Shown: piece after piece, positions 12,601-22,079 of the stretch | Position numbering within the stretch: the stretch's first letter is position 1 | How the letters are laid out: each line of letters begins with the position of its first letter | Source of the DNA: Aporrectodea caliginosa | Taxonomy: Eukaryota > Annelida > Clitellata > Crassiclitellata > Lumbricidae | Assembly (NCBI GenBank): GCA_020284085.1 | Contig: JACEVL010000099.1 | Span: forward strand, 2,268,229 to 2,332,228 | Direction of reading: 5' to 3' | DNA length: 64,000 nucleotides | Translations under genes and position numbers: made by a program | The notes under the pieces: model-generated | Databases searched by the model: none | Seen by the model: the letters and a program-made list of their open reading frames with translations, nothing else | What the model was told of the DNA's origin: nothing

Positions 12601-14572
12601 CTCAGTTAGAATAACTGGCAAGGTTGCGTCCAGTTCTCTGCATGTCTTCCATGCTTTGTCCCAGTCGATGGAAGAGACGTTTGGCATGAAGTAACAGATG
12701 GTTGTTGATTCAACGTCAAAGCACTCTCTATGACTGTCATGGCAAGCCACGTAGAACGCAAAGCCTCATGAGAAACGGATAAGCAGGTTCATCGTCACAA
12801 CAACATTAAATTTACTTCGTGAATTCATAATTTTTATTGACTTCCGACCCATCCGTTAATTCTGCAGTCTTCCCTTACCTTAGAGCGGATGGGGATCTGT
12901 CTATTCGATGGATTCTGGGTCTATAATATCTAGTGATTACGGGTTCGAACATTTTTGACAACCCTAGAGAAGTTCATTGCACAAGATAATTATATCTCAG
13001 TTTAGTTTCAAAATTACTGAACTAACGCGCGCAATAAATGCAATAAGTAACTTTAGCAACAATTTAGTTCCACATTTGTCACTTCGGTTTCCACGACGGT
13101 TAGCGTCCTGGACAGTACCGGTAAAATGAGTCAATCGAAAGGTTTTGGGCGTAAATTTCGTCCAAGACAGATAATTATTTGATCAAAAAGTCTGCTGCAC
13201 TTGCGCCTTCAAACGAAATAAGGTAAAACTGAATACATTGTTCACTACCCTTTTGGGAGATCAGGCGATGAGGTATAGGACTCGCCACGCGCCCTTACGT
13301 GACGAGGGTATGAAAAAATTACTTATTATATCCTGCTGAGGGCTGCCTCATCTTGCGTCGCGCTTAAAAGTCTGCTGTTCTTTTCACCTTTTACTACTGC
13401 AACTGGATTATTACAGATATAGCAGAGACACAATGCAGAGTTCATGGCCATGATAGTCATAGTTATCATGATTTACTAGAATATAGTGAAACACTCTTGG
13501 AAGGTACTAGAATATCATGAAACACTATGGAAGGTACTAGAATATCATGAAACACTATGGAAGGTACTAGAATATCATGAAACACTATGGAAGGCACTAG
13601 AATATCATGAAACACTATGGAAGGTACTAGAATATCATGAAACACTCTGGAAGGTACTAGAATATCATGAAACACTCTGGAAGGTACTAGAATATCATGA
13701 AACACTCTGGAAGGTACTAGAATATCATGAAACACTATGGAAGGTACTAGAATATCATGAAACACTATGGAAGGTACTAGAATATCATGAAACACTATGG
13801 AAGGTACTAGAATATCATGAAACACTCTGGAAGGTACTAGAATATCATGAAACACTCTGGAAGGTACTAGAATATCATGAAACACTCTGGAAGGTACTAG
13901 AATATCATGAAACACTATGGAAGGTACTAGAATATCATGAAACACTATGGAAGGTACTAGAATATCATGAAACACTATGGAAGGTACTAGAATATCATGA
14001 AACACTATGGAAGGTACTAGAATATCATGAAACACTATGGAAGGTACTAGAATATCATGAAACACTATGGAAGGTACTAGAATATCATGAAACACTCTGG
14101 AAGGTACTAGAATATCATGAAACACTCTGGAAGGTACTAGAATATCATGAAACACTCTGGAAGTGGCGCTTTATAAATGTGCAGTCAAACTGATAATTAC
14201 GCTTACACGACTCTCGTCTATGCAAAGAGTGGTCAATGTTAGTATGAGCTTTTAGCTTGTCTTGGTTCCTGTTAATACATGATTGCAGCTGTTATACGTT
14301 TTTGTACAATAAATTCCAACTCAATAAACTCCTTTGAGCGTCCATAATATTACAATTTTATTGATTGTGCAATGACCTCTGGCTTACAATAAACCTAAAA
14401 GCATAAACTACCAAAAACTAGCCAAGAAGAAGTCCCTCGAAAATACCCTCAGATTTTAACATTTAATCCTCTAATAATCCCTCGAATAAAAATACTCAAA
14501 AAATAAATTGTAATAAAACTCACCAGAAAACACAGCAACTGCAAGTTTCAAAGAAGAGCTTATCGAGCACAT
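6654..14572 (-). CDS. Gene 1: type I receptor, two CTLDs, mucin-like stalk, TM, ITIM tail
   Basis: Thirteen exons join in frame to about 525 residues: signal peptide 14524-14572; CTLD-A 12474-12764 and 11716-11850; CTLD-B 11131-11382 and 10723-10854; stalk 10462-10500, 9539-9616, 9367-9444, 8697-8741, 8299-8343, 7704-7748; TM 7297-7399; tail 6654-6939. CTLD-A has paired Cys and VWTAGR in place of WIGL; CTLD-B has the canonical WIGL and WNITG. No EPN/QPD plus WND sugar-calcium site is visible. The stalk is rich in Ser/Thr with N-glycosylation sequons. The tail has GFYAEV (Tyr about 461) and the ITIM TIVYATL (Tyr about 486), known in this motif class to recruit SH2 phosphatases. Intron 1 holds the 30-bp minisatellite. 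The 8697 exon has a weak donor (GTGCTT). Exon edges are inferred from splice signals and paralogue comparison. Likely an inhibitory cell-surface receptor; the ligand is unknown. Confidence 0.8.
7704..8741 (-). repeat. Triplicated 45-nt stalk exon with flanking intron
   Basis: Exons at 7704-7748, 8299-8343 and 8697-8741 are homologous, all 45 nt and phase 1, encoding a TSTWS...N...STS module. Flanking intron sequence is duplicated too, including a GTATTACC...AAAATTACAG stretch beside each. Further copies occur in gene 3 (32741-32782) and gene 4 (39042-39086). Repeated duplication lengthens the stalk by 15 residues per copy. Confidence 0.8.
7935..8120 (-). mobile_element. tRNA-derived SINE, family B (copy 1)
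   Basis: On the minus strand, from about 8118 downward, there is an A-box-like TGGCGCATTGG and a B-box GAGTTCGAGCC, followed by a body ending near 7940. The same body is found in plus orientation at 44.70-44.98 kb. The tRNA-like head plus a repeated unrelated body identifies a SINE, not a tRNA gene. It lies in the intron between stalk exons of gene 1. Confidence 0.75.
8936..8958. repeat. (AAATC)n microsatellite after a LINE-like 3' tail
   Basis: A short run of AAATC units follows GGTGCTATAGAAATT, the 3'-tail motif seen at many LINE/SINE ends in this window. It is probably the tail of a truncated element. Confidence 0.6.
9188..9216 (+). repeat. Inverted partial copy of a gene 1 stalk exon with its donor site
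   Basis: The plus strand here reads TTCGACAGATGCACC, then a Thr-coding end and GTACG. The same string occurs on the minus strand as the real stalk exon at 10462-10500. The match extends upstream through the A-rich start of the exon. It is a small inverted duplication 1.2 kb away, in antisense orientation to gene 1. Confidence 0.7.
9890..10406. mobile_element. Foldback/MITE-like element with 9-bp target duplication (GCCGCC-rich)
   Basis: CCTAATAGT occurs at 9890-9898 and 10398-10406, flanking a 499-bp insert. The ends are imperfect inverted repeats (ATAGCCCCAAGTCGC against ATACCGCCAAGCCGC), and subterminal GCCGCC/GGCTAGCCG words recur in both halves. A 9-bp duplication is typical of Mutator-like elements. 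No transposase is encoded. It lies in the intron between stalk exons of gene 1. Confidence 0.7.
13475..14163. repeat. 30-bp minisatellite, about 22-23 units
   Basis: A tandem unit of exactly 30 bp (AAGGTACTAGAATATCATGA followed by AACACTATGG) is repeated with almost no variation except one A/C site and one T/C change. Because 30 is a multiple of three and the unit lacks stops in several frames, both strands show long artificial ORFs. It lies in intron 1 of gene 1. The right end abuts GGCGCTTTATAAATG, a LINE-type 3' tail. Confidence 0.97.
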
Positions 14573-14833
14573 TGCTTACAATCGACAAACGCGGTTAATA
14601 CAAAATAATCAAAAACCCAACTTCTTATGGAATTGGTTTCAGTGGAAAATCGTGACAATGTACCCCAATATGTCGTTCTAATATTAACTCACTTCCGCTC
14701 GTGACAGACGATGATGCAAGCTGAGCAAAAATTAAACAAAGTACGATTAATTCATCCGCTTATGCATAATATATATATATTTATGGATTAGGTATATATA
14801 GGCCTAGTGTTAGACAGACAGATACATGTAGGC
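14573..14833 (-). promoter_or_regulatory. 5' flank of gene 1 (type II leader), conserved with gene 5
   Basis: About 190 bp upstream of the gene 1 ATG match 62265-62480 upstream of gene 5, including the shared AAAAACCCAACTTCTTA and GTGGAAAATCGTGACAA stretches. Conservation outside coding sequence suggests a shared promoter or simply recent duplication. No convincing TATA box is seen. An LTR element has inserted at 14834, about 260 bp upstream of the ATG. Confidence 0.45.
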
Positions 14834-15979
14834 TGTAACGATCCCCTACTTATAGTTATAAGACTATAATAGAGTGTGTCCTGATCGTGAACACGTGTTA
14901 CCTTTAATGTCTTTATCAATCGTGATTGGTTGAATGTGTGTCATATTTTACAGTTCAACCAATAAAATCAAGTCAACTCAGCTAGTTTGAATATTAATTA
15001 TAATTTAAATGAATATGTCAAATATTACAATATGGTCTCGTTTAATCTAGTCTAGGGGTAATTAACTGAAATTACTAAATGTTCTAACTTAACCTTACTT
15101 AGACCAGCATAATATATCTAGTCTTAAGTATTATGGGGAATCTAAAATACCTCCCACGTAGATATTTGAAGCAACTTCTAGGCACTTCGAAATGTCTCCA
15201 CCACGGATATGCGCAGTCTTCACTATTGGATGAAGGCGATGGCGTCGGTTGACCAGATGAGCTGATCCATTTTCTTTGTATTTAATTTGATGTAGCTCCA
15301 CATATTCTCAAGAAAGCGTAGGAGTTATGAAGAATAAAGACAGTACCTTGAAGCTTCCATGTTAACTCCACAACGTACAGTTAATCCTCCGTTCAGTTCG
15401 AATAAGTTCCGACGACGAATTCAAACAACGTTCGAAGATTTGAACTCCTGTGTGTAGCGAGACGACGTTTGACTTCGCTCGAAATAAAGATTCCTCAAAC
15501 TGAATCTATTGCTACCACACTGTTCCTATACTATCCGAGTATAGTTCAAGTCGTAATCGTATCGACTTACGACTGTTTAAACTTTATAACGCTCTATTGC
15601 TTTATCGTCGCAACTAGAAGCGTTTACACAACGTCCATTCTCATCAGCGACAGATGAAGAAGTCCGTAACGGTTCTTTGACACCTCACCTGTAGCTTCAG
15701 TGCGCATGCGCGGTTAGGCAACCGTGACTCCTTTTGAATTCAGCCAATGGCATGATCACAACTCCGTAGTGTATCCATGACGTTCAAATTATTAACCCCA
15801 TTAATTAAATAAAATCTCTGAACTGCCAGTCAATCTACGCCGGTCAATTAATAATGTTTAATACAACAAAGGCTACTGTAACAGTTAATTGATATCTGTA
15901 TACTCTTATCTAATATCTACATAGGCTTATACATGTAATAGATGGGAATGTTTGTATTAATATCAAGGGAATCGTTACA
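14834..15979 (-). repeat. 3' LTR of the 14.8-20.8 kb element
   Basis: Begins TGTAACGATCCCC and ends GGGAATCGTTACA, inverted ends of at least 9 bp. It is 1146 bp, the same length as its partner at 19703-20848. The adjoining interior on the minus strand ends GGGGGGTCTG, a likely polypurine primer. It is the LTR nearer gene 1, so its regulatory sequences could affect that gene. Confidence 0.93.
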
Positions 15980-16223
15980 ACAGACCCCCCAACAAGTAGA
16001 ATTTACTATAAATTCTCTATTCTATGACCTTGTTACATTAAACAAACTTCTCATCTATTCCTATGTTCAACATAAAACTAACATTAAAACTATAGCTATC
16101 GCTATAATAACTCTTACAACACTTAATTACTCCCAGAGATAGATATTCTCTGATAATCACCATTTATCTTACCTATACTCTAATTTACCTATCATCTATT
16201 TACATCTGGTTCTGACACACTAA

Positions 16224-16733
16224 CTACTCCTGTCCTCTGCTTAGATAGTCTGCGACTACATTGTCACTACCTCTAATGTATTTGACTCTGAATTTATAGT
16301 TCTGCAGTGCTAAGTACCAACGCATTACCCTTGCATTCCTAATACTACCAGTCTTTAAGTATTGTAATCCGCAGTGGTCAGTCTTCATGGTAAATTCTTT
16401 CCCATATAAGTACCGGTTAAACTTTTGAATCCCCCACACCATCGCAAGGCACTCTCTCTCTTCCACCGAATACTTTCTCTCTCTCTCACTGAACTTCTTG
16501 CTAGCATATGCTACTGGATGCATAATCCCTTCATAATTCTGCATCAGCACACATCCCATTGCAACATTAGATGCATCTGTCCTGACTACAAATTCTTCAC
16601 CTATATCAGGTAACTTCAGAATGGGATCTCCTGACAATGCTATTTTTAAGTCCTGAAAAGATTTTTCAAGAGTGGCATCCCAATCAACCACTATCTTGGC
16701 GCTCTTCTTCGTTAACTCCGTTAACGGTCTCAT
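16224..16733 (-). CDS. Retroelement RT-connection and RNase H fragment
   Basis: 169 residues matching the end of Ty3/Gypsy RT and its RNase H: RPLTELTKK, then VVRTDASNVAMGCVLMQ (Asp), YSVEERECLAMVWGIQKF (Glu) and MKTDHCGLQYL (Asp), ending in the VADYLSRG signature that normally precedes integrase. The RT palm upstream and integrase downstream are absent: only about 270 and 245 bp remain on the two sides. Confidence 0.85.
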   Translation of the reverse strand: MRPLTELTKKSAKIVVDWDATLEKSFQDLKIALSGDPILKLPDIGEEFVVRTDASNVAMGCVLMQNYEGIMHPVAYASKKFSERERKYSVEERECLAMVWGIQKFNRYLYGKEFTMKTDHCGLQYLKTGSIRNARVMRWYLALQNYKFRVKYIRGSDNVVADYLSRGQE

Positions 16734-17004
16734 AACTTCAGCACAGTTGGGTATAAATTTCCTATAATAATTTACAGCTCCTAAGAAATTCCCTAAATAT
16801 ACTAAAATTACTTTTCGTGTAGATCACTCAACTCTACAATGACTAGTCTTATGCTCAACTAATCATTAACATAAACTCTTCGAACAAACTAACATTACAC
16901 AGTTCAATTCACACTATGTATATTACTTAACATTATAACTTCACTTTATAATTTTTGCGTAACTACAGCAATTATCTTAACACCTTAATATCTATAGTAC
17001 TTAG

Positions 17005-18504
17005 CTATCGCTCCCAATGTGGTTTCCTCCACCACTGCTCATCCCTATGACATCTTGGAACTCCTTTCCATCTGTCAAATCCACTGGATCTCTTCCAACC
17101 AAATTTCCTTAAATTTTCCACTTCGCCTCTATCTCTACACACGCGACATTTTATATCAGCGTAAGTATCGTTATCACGCCTTCTCCAAAATCCATCAGAA
17201 GATCTCTCCGGTCTTCTTTGATTTTCTTTTCTAAATGGTTTTCTCTGTTGCGCATTACCCATTCGGTACGCACGAGCTTCTCCATTCCCTCTTGATCTCC
17301 AATCATTTCCATTCCTACTTCTAACTCTGGCTGCAACTGATTCTGCCCTATTCACATCACTGTTCCCTCGCTCTGACCTTCGCCAATTCCACTTATTCTC
17401 TTTATATCTCATCTGTTTGTCGAATTTATCCTTTGCCTGATAATTCGCATAACTCCTAGTATCAGGATTTCCTAGTCTCCTCTCAGATCTACAATCTTCT
17501 CTTAAGTACTCCTGTACCACATTCATTGCAAACATATTCTCTACAGGTTTTTCTATTTCCTCTCGTTCATCCTGTTCTATTGGACTATCCTCAGGTTCTT
17601 TAATCTGGGCTCTATCATCATTTAAAACCTTGTGATCATTTATAGTCCTTTCTCGACTGTCTTTCTTGAGCATAGTTTCTGTAGCTATCTCAGCGTTTGT
17701 TCCCACATCAATTGTCTTCCTCACTGGTTTCTGGACGATACGAGCCTTCTCATATAGACTCGGCCCAACAATTAGTTCTACAACTAAATTCTCGATCACT
17801 AGAGCTTCAGCTTTTCCAACAAACTCATCTCCTTGTATGTCTATCCAGGCCGTGGGATAATCTTCTCGCATCCCATTTGCAAAAACACACGTCACTTTAC
17901 GTCCTGTATAAGGTCTAGGTTTTTCTAATCCCTTCCTTACAGCAACACATGACGAACCCGTATCATATAGACATTTCACTGTTTGTCCATTAACTAAAAC
18001 GGTGCTCATGTTTTCCTTTTCAGCGAGAGTTTTGCCATCATTACTCTTAGCGCTGTTATGTTTGTAACATGCTATGTGTACTGTTGGTCTCGCTTCATCA
18101 CCTTTCATTTCCTCTACACATTGCATCGTAGCCACTGTGTGAGTCTTATTTGTTTGTCTCGCTTTATCGCATTTATTAGCGTAATGCAGCCACGAACCGC
18201 AGTTGTAACATCCCCGCTTCTTATTATCGACGTTATCACTCACTGCCTTACGTTCTCTGAAATCCCAATCATTCTTAAACTTACCTCCATTATCTCTGGA
18301 TTTATTCTTGTTAGGATTCCCATTAAACTTCTCACTTTCCTTTCGTCCAGACTCGCTCATGTGATCTCTAAGATCTTTATCCCGCTTTTTAAAAGTGGGG
18401 ACCCACTTCTTCTCTCTGCTTTCTTTTGCTTCGACATAGTTCTGAGCCTGCACTAGCGTATCTGCTAAACTCATCTTTCCTTTTTCCTTAAGAAAACATC
18501 TCAT
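17005..18504 (-). CDS. Retroelement nucleocapsid zinc knuckle plus aspartic protease
   Basis: 499 residues. It starts with the end of the Gag capsid region, then a basic linker, a CX2CX4HX4C knuckle (CYNCGSWLHYANKC, about residue 98) and an aspartic protease with LYDTGSS at about residue 180. The last 200 residues are Arg/Glu/Asn-rich with no recognisable RT. The frame ends before any RT catalytic motif, at the junction of an internal deletion. Confidence 0.75.
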   Translation of the reverse strand: MRCFLKEKGKMSLADTLVQAQNYVEAKESREKKWVPTFKKRDKDLRDHMSESGRKESEKFNGNPNKNKSRDNGGKFKNDWDFRERKAVSDNVDNKKRGCYNCGSWLHYANKCDKARQTNKTHTVATMQCVEEMKGDEARPTVHIACYKHNSAKSNDGKTLAEKENMSTVLVNGQTVKCLYDTGSSCVAVRKGLEKPRPYTGRKVTCVFANGMREDYPTAWIDIQGDEFVGKAEALVIENLVVELIVGPSLYEKARIVQKPVRKTIDVGTNAEIATETMLKKDSRERTINDHKVLNDDRAQIKEPEDSPIEQDEREEIEKPVENMFAMNVVQEYLREDCRSERRLGNPDTRSYANYQAKDKFDKQMRYKENKWNWRRSERGNSDVNRAESVAARVRSRNGNDWRSRGNGEARAYRMGNAQQRKPFRKENQRRPERSSDGFWRRRDNDTYADIKCRVCRDRGEVENLRKFGWKRSSGFDRWKGVPRCHRDEQWWRKPHWER

Positions 18505-18531
18505 GTCGTCGTCGCAAGTAACAAAGAATAA

Positions 18532-18921
18532 TTATTGATCCTTCAATATTAGTGCTTCTAGGCCATCATAATCATCTTTAAATTCTGCCATCAGTAACCA
18601 CTGTCTCAAATATCTCTGTACTCTCAACATGAATTGTTCCACCGTCTCATCATCCTGCCTTCTAGCAGATTTGAAAAGCCTACGGTACCCTCCTTCTGTA
18701 AGCTTAAACCTCCTAAGCAACTCCTGCTTCAACTTAGCATAATCATGTGCTTGTTCAATGTCTAGCCTCTGGTACACCTCTAGGGCTTTTCCTTCAAGCG
18801 ACCTAGCAAGTGTCATTGCCCAAAACCTCTCGGGTACCTCGTAAACAACACACGCCCGTTCAAACCTTAGCAGGTAGGCGTCGAGGCAATCCTTTTCTTC
18901 CCGAAACATTGGCATCTTCAC
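18532..18921 (-). CDS. Retroelement Gag capsid-like segment
   Basis: 129 residues resembling the Gag/SCAN-type helical region: DAYLLRFER, the AMTLARSLEGKALEVYQRL block and the ETVEQFMLRVQRYLRQWL block fit the pattern of Gag capsids from Ty3/Gypsy elements. It ends at an in-frame TAA after ILKDQ, and the same frame continues into the zinc-knuckle/protease ORF, so the TAA is probably a disabling mutation. Confidence 0.75.
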   Translation of the reverse strand: MKMPMFREEKDCLDAYLLRFERACVVYEVPERFWAMTLARSLEGKALEVYQRLDIEQAHDYAKLKQELLRRFKLTEGGYRRLFKSARRQDDETVEQFMLRVQRYLRQWLLMAEFKDDYDGLEALILKDQ

Positions 18922-18953
18922 ATTCTTAGAGCGATCTCCAGCATGCTCTCTTC

Positions 18954-19301
18954 CTACACCATCTTGAACGAAATCTCCTCGTTATCATGAGCCGCTCTAA
19001 TTTCTAATTCTTTTAATTTGATTTCCTTCATATTTTCTAACTCCATCTGTTTCAGTTTCGCTTCTCTCTCATCTGAGATTCTCTTTTGTTCTATCTCCAT
19101 TTGTTTCAGATTAGCTTCTCTAAGTTTATCCTCTCTTTCTAGCGCTTGCTTCTTTTCTTCTCTCGCTATGTCCTCAACGCGTTTCTTTTCTTCTCTCGCT
19201 ATACATTCTTCTTGTTTCACCCGAACAAACTCCCTCAGTTCCGTTCCTTCGTACCCTAACTCTGAAGCAATCTTCATCCATTTTTGGAATTCAGCTGCCA
19301 T
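18954..19301 (-). CDS. Retroelement Gag N-terminal part, coiled coil
   Basis: 115 residues. After a short N terminus with FQKWM, nearly all of residues 30-105 is a charged Glu/Lys/Arg coiled coil with the heptad-like repeat REEKK / LKQMEIE. It ends in a stop and the next gag segment is in a different frame, so a frameshift separates them. It is followed on the minus strand by the capsid-like segment at 18532-18921. Confidence 0.65.
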   Translation of the reverse strand: MAAEFQKWMKIASELGYEGTELREFVRVKQEECIAREEKKRVEDIAREEKKQALEREDKLREANLKQMEIEQKRISDEREAKLKQMELENMKEIKLKELEIRAAHDNEEISFKMV

Positions 19302-19428
19302 TGAAATGGTTATTAATTATAGTCGAACGCGCTATAAAAAATTCGATAGACACTGTTTAAACTTTAGTGAACTACCTTGACCTGACCTATTTCACACCAA
19401 TAACAGTTGGTCTTATAAGTACTACTTA

Positions 19429-19546
19429 TAACCTGACCTTACGATAACCAATAAGCGTCAGCGTTTCAACTTGCAGCTACGTCACTTTTAACCTGACCTT
19501 ACGATAACCAATAAGCGTCAGCGTTTCGACTTGCAGCTACGTCAGG
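19429..19546. repeat. Two tandem 62-bp units in the leader of the LTR element
   Basis: The unit beginning TAACCTGACCTTACGATAAC is repeated twice with one base change (TTTCAACTT against TTTCGACTT). It lies between the 5' LTR and gag. Leader repeats in LTR elements can act in packaging or transcription; none is shown here. Confidence 0.85.
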
Positions 19547-19702
19547 CATACAATTAATACGTTAGTCAATTTCCAATCGCACCAGAATCAGTAATATCTA
19601 TTACTAACGCTACTGTGGAGCTAATCACACTAATCCGTGGCTTATATCCCCTAATTAATTATCTTAATTAATTGTTCTAATCTCGGACGTGGCACCCAGA
19701 TT

Positions 19703-20848
19703 TGTAACGATCCCCTACTTATAGTTATAAGACTATAATAGAGTGTGTCCTGATCGTGAACACGTGTTACCTTTAATGTCTTTATCAATCGTGATTGGTT
19801 GAATGTGTGTCATATTTTACAGTTCAACCAATAAAATCAAGTCAACTCAGCTAGTTTGAATATTAATTATAATTTAAATGAATATGTCAAATATTACAAT
19901 ATGGTCTCGTTTAATCTAGTCTAGGGGTAATTAACTGAAATTACTAAATGTTCTAACTTAACCTTACTTAGACCAGCATAATATATCTAGTCTTAAGTAT
20001 TATGGGGAATCTAAAATACCTCCCACGTAGATATTTGAAGCAACTTCTAGGCACTTCGAAATGTCTCCACCACGGATATGCGCAGTCTTCACTATTGGAT
20101 GAAGGCGATGGCGTCGGTTGACCAGATGAGCTGATCCATTTTCTTTGTATTTAATTTGATGTAGCTCCACATATTCTCAAGAAAGCGTAGGAGTTATGAA
20201 GAATAAAGACAGTACTTTGAAGCTTCCATGTTAACTCCACAACGTACAGTTAATCCTCCGTTCAGTTCGAATAAGTTCCGACGACGAATTCAAACAACGT
20301 TCGAAGATTTGAACTCCTGTGTGTAGCGAGACGACGTTTGACTTCGCTCGAAATAAAGATTCCTCAAACTGAATCTATTGCTACCACACTGTTCCTATAC
20401 TATCCGAGTATAGTTCAAGTCGTAATCGTATCGACTTACGACTGTTTAAACTTTATAACGCTCTATTGCTTTATCGTCGCAACTAGAAGCGTTTACACAA
20501 CGTCCATTCTCATCAGCGACAGATGAAGAAGTCCGTAACGGTTCTTTGACACCTCACCTGTAGCTTCAGTGCGCATGCGCGGTTAGGCAACCGTGACTCC
20601 TTTTGAATTCAGCCAATGGCATGATCACAACTCCGTAGTGTATCCATGACGTTCAAATTATTAACCCCATTAATTAAATAAAATCTCTGAACTGCCAGTC
20701 AATCTACGCCGGTCAATTAATAATGTTTAATACAACAAAGGCTACTGTAACAGTTAATTGATATCTGTATACTCTTATCTAATATCTACATAGGTTTATA
20801 CATGTAATAGATGGGAATGTTTGTATTAATATCAAGGGAATCGTTACA
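19703..20848 (-). repeat. 5' LTR of the 14.8-20.8 kb element
   Basis: 1146 bp, nearly identical to the LTR at 14834-15979. In minus-strand transcription it would drive the element. The 62-codon plus-strand ORF present in both LTRs is a shadow without a known match. Confidence 0.93.
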
Positions 20849-21105
20849 TAGGCCTACTGATGGAAAGACAGACACGGACATACAGTCACGAATACAGACA
20901 CACAGCGACACAAATACGCAGACAGAGACATAAATAATTATATAGACACCAAAAATAGGCGCATGAACACAAAGTGAGAAAGCTGTACATATGAAAACAT
21001 TTCAGATAAACTTTTGGCTGATATCTGGTGGATAGCAAATAATCAACAAGACGATGTCATTTTAACAGGAATATCTGAACATTTCTGAAAAGTTGACTAA
21101 GTCTG

Positions 21106-22079
21106 TTAACCCTCAGGCTACCAAGGTTTTTTTGCGACATCGGCTACCAAGGGGGGGGGGGGTGAGACGACCCCTCTGGATTTCGTGTTTGGTTTCAAAT
21201 ATCATAACTTGTAATACAGCATTGGATTCAGCATTCATTTCTGCACAGAATGGTATATTTAGTTGTACATTATGTGAATGCACCTCGAAATTACATCACT
21301 TTAAACAACGGAACCCCCTTAATTAGCGATATTTTATATTATTGCGTACATTTTGTACTTTTTGGATAAAACAAATATAAAATTATGTGTGTTTTGAAAC
21401 TGATCTATAAGATACACATACATCCCTACATATGTTTATATACGTATAAATATACATCCATACATATATAATCCATACATATATATCGGTTTACGTTGTG
21501 ATGCTGTATTCAGCCGTTTTCACACATATTACGCGTATTATTATTTATTTTGATCACTTCCGGTTTTCAAAAGACAAACATGTAAGTATGCAAATGAAGC
21601 CCTACATTCCCTCTAAAGAATGGTGTATTTGGTTCTCTTCCAGGAATATAAATGAATACGCTACAGACAAAAAACTAAAGGGGAGTCCTTCCATTCAGCC
21701 ATTTTTCACGCATATTACGCGTATTATTATTTATTTGGATCACTTCCGGCTTTCAAAAGACAAACATCTAAGTATGCAAATGAAGCCCTGCATTCCCTCT
21801 AAATAATGGTATATTTGTTTGTCTTCCAGGAAGAAAAATGAGTACGCTATAGACAAAAAACTAAGGGGGGTCGTATCAACCCCCCCTGGTACCTCGGGTA
21901 TATCGGGTGTAACTTTTGAATGGCGTGAGATATCACAATGATGTTTACCTCAAAATGTGCGCAAATGATCCTGCTACAGCTACCTAAATTATCAAAATTA
22001 TATTTCAAATGGAACAAGTTTTAGAAGCAAAAAACCTAGGGGGTCGTAATAACCCCCCCCTTGGTAGCCCGAGGGTTAA
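21106..22079. mobile_element. piggyBac-like MITE (copy 1), TTAA-flanked
   Basis: Ends are TTAA-CCCTCAGGCTACCAAGG and CCTTGGTAGCCCGAGGG-TTAA. TTAA target duplications with CCC/GGG tips are characteristic of piggyBac elements. It is 974 bp with no transposase. Inside, a stretch of about 185 bp (around 21509 and 21694) is tandemly duplicated, and GGGGGG/CCCCCC runs form further inverted pairs. A second, oppositely oriented copy lies at 54.9-55.8 kb. Confidence 0.8.

Larger units (their letters stand above)
14834..20848 (-). mobile_element. Complete, young, internally deleted Ty3/Gypsy-type LTR retrotransposon
   Basis: Two 1146-bp LTRs flank a 3.7-kb interior; both sides carry a 5-bp target duplication TAGGC (14829-14833 and 20849-20853). 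Reading leftward, the interior has a TGGGTGCCACG primer-binding-like site at the 5' LTR edge, gag, CCHC knuckle, aspartic protease and RNase H, then a G-rich tract beside the 3' LTR. The RT palm and the integrase are missing and gag carries breaks, so it cannot be autonomous. I noticed only two LTR differences (near 15346/20215 and 15930/20794), which implies very recent insertion. It sits just upstream of gene 1. Confidence 0.93.

Noticed and set aside
12880..12990. tRNA-like B-box (GGGTTCGAAC) suggesting another SINE.
   Set aside because: No convincing A-box, tail or second copy in the window.
13466..14193. Overlapping long ORFs of 229 and 235 codons on both strands.
   Set aside because: They are products of the 30-bp minisatellite, whose unit is a multiple of three without stops; the repeat lies in an intron.
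15469..15657. A 62-codon ORF found twice (also at 20338).
   Set aside because: It is duplicated only because it lies inside both LTRs; there is no protein feature in it.
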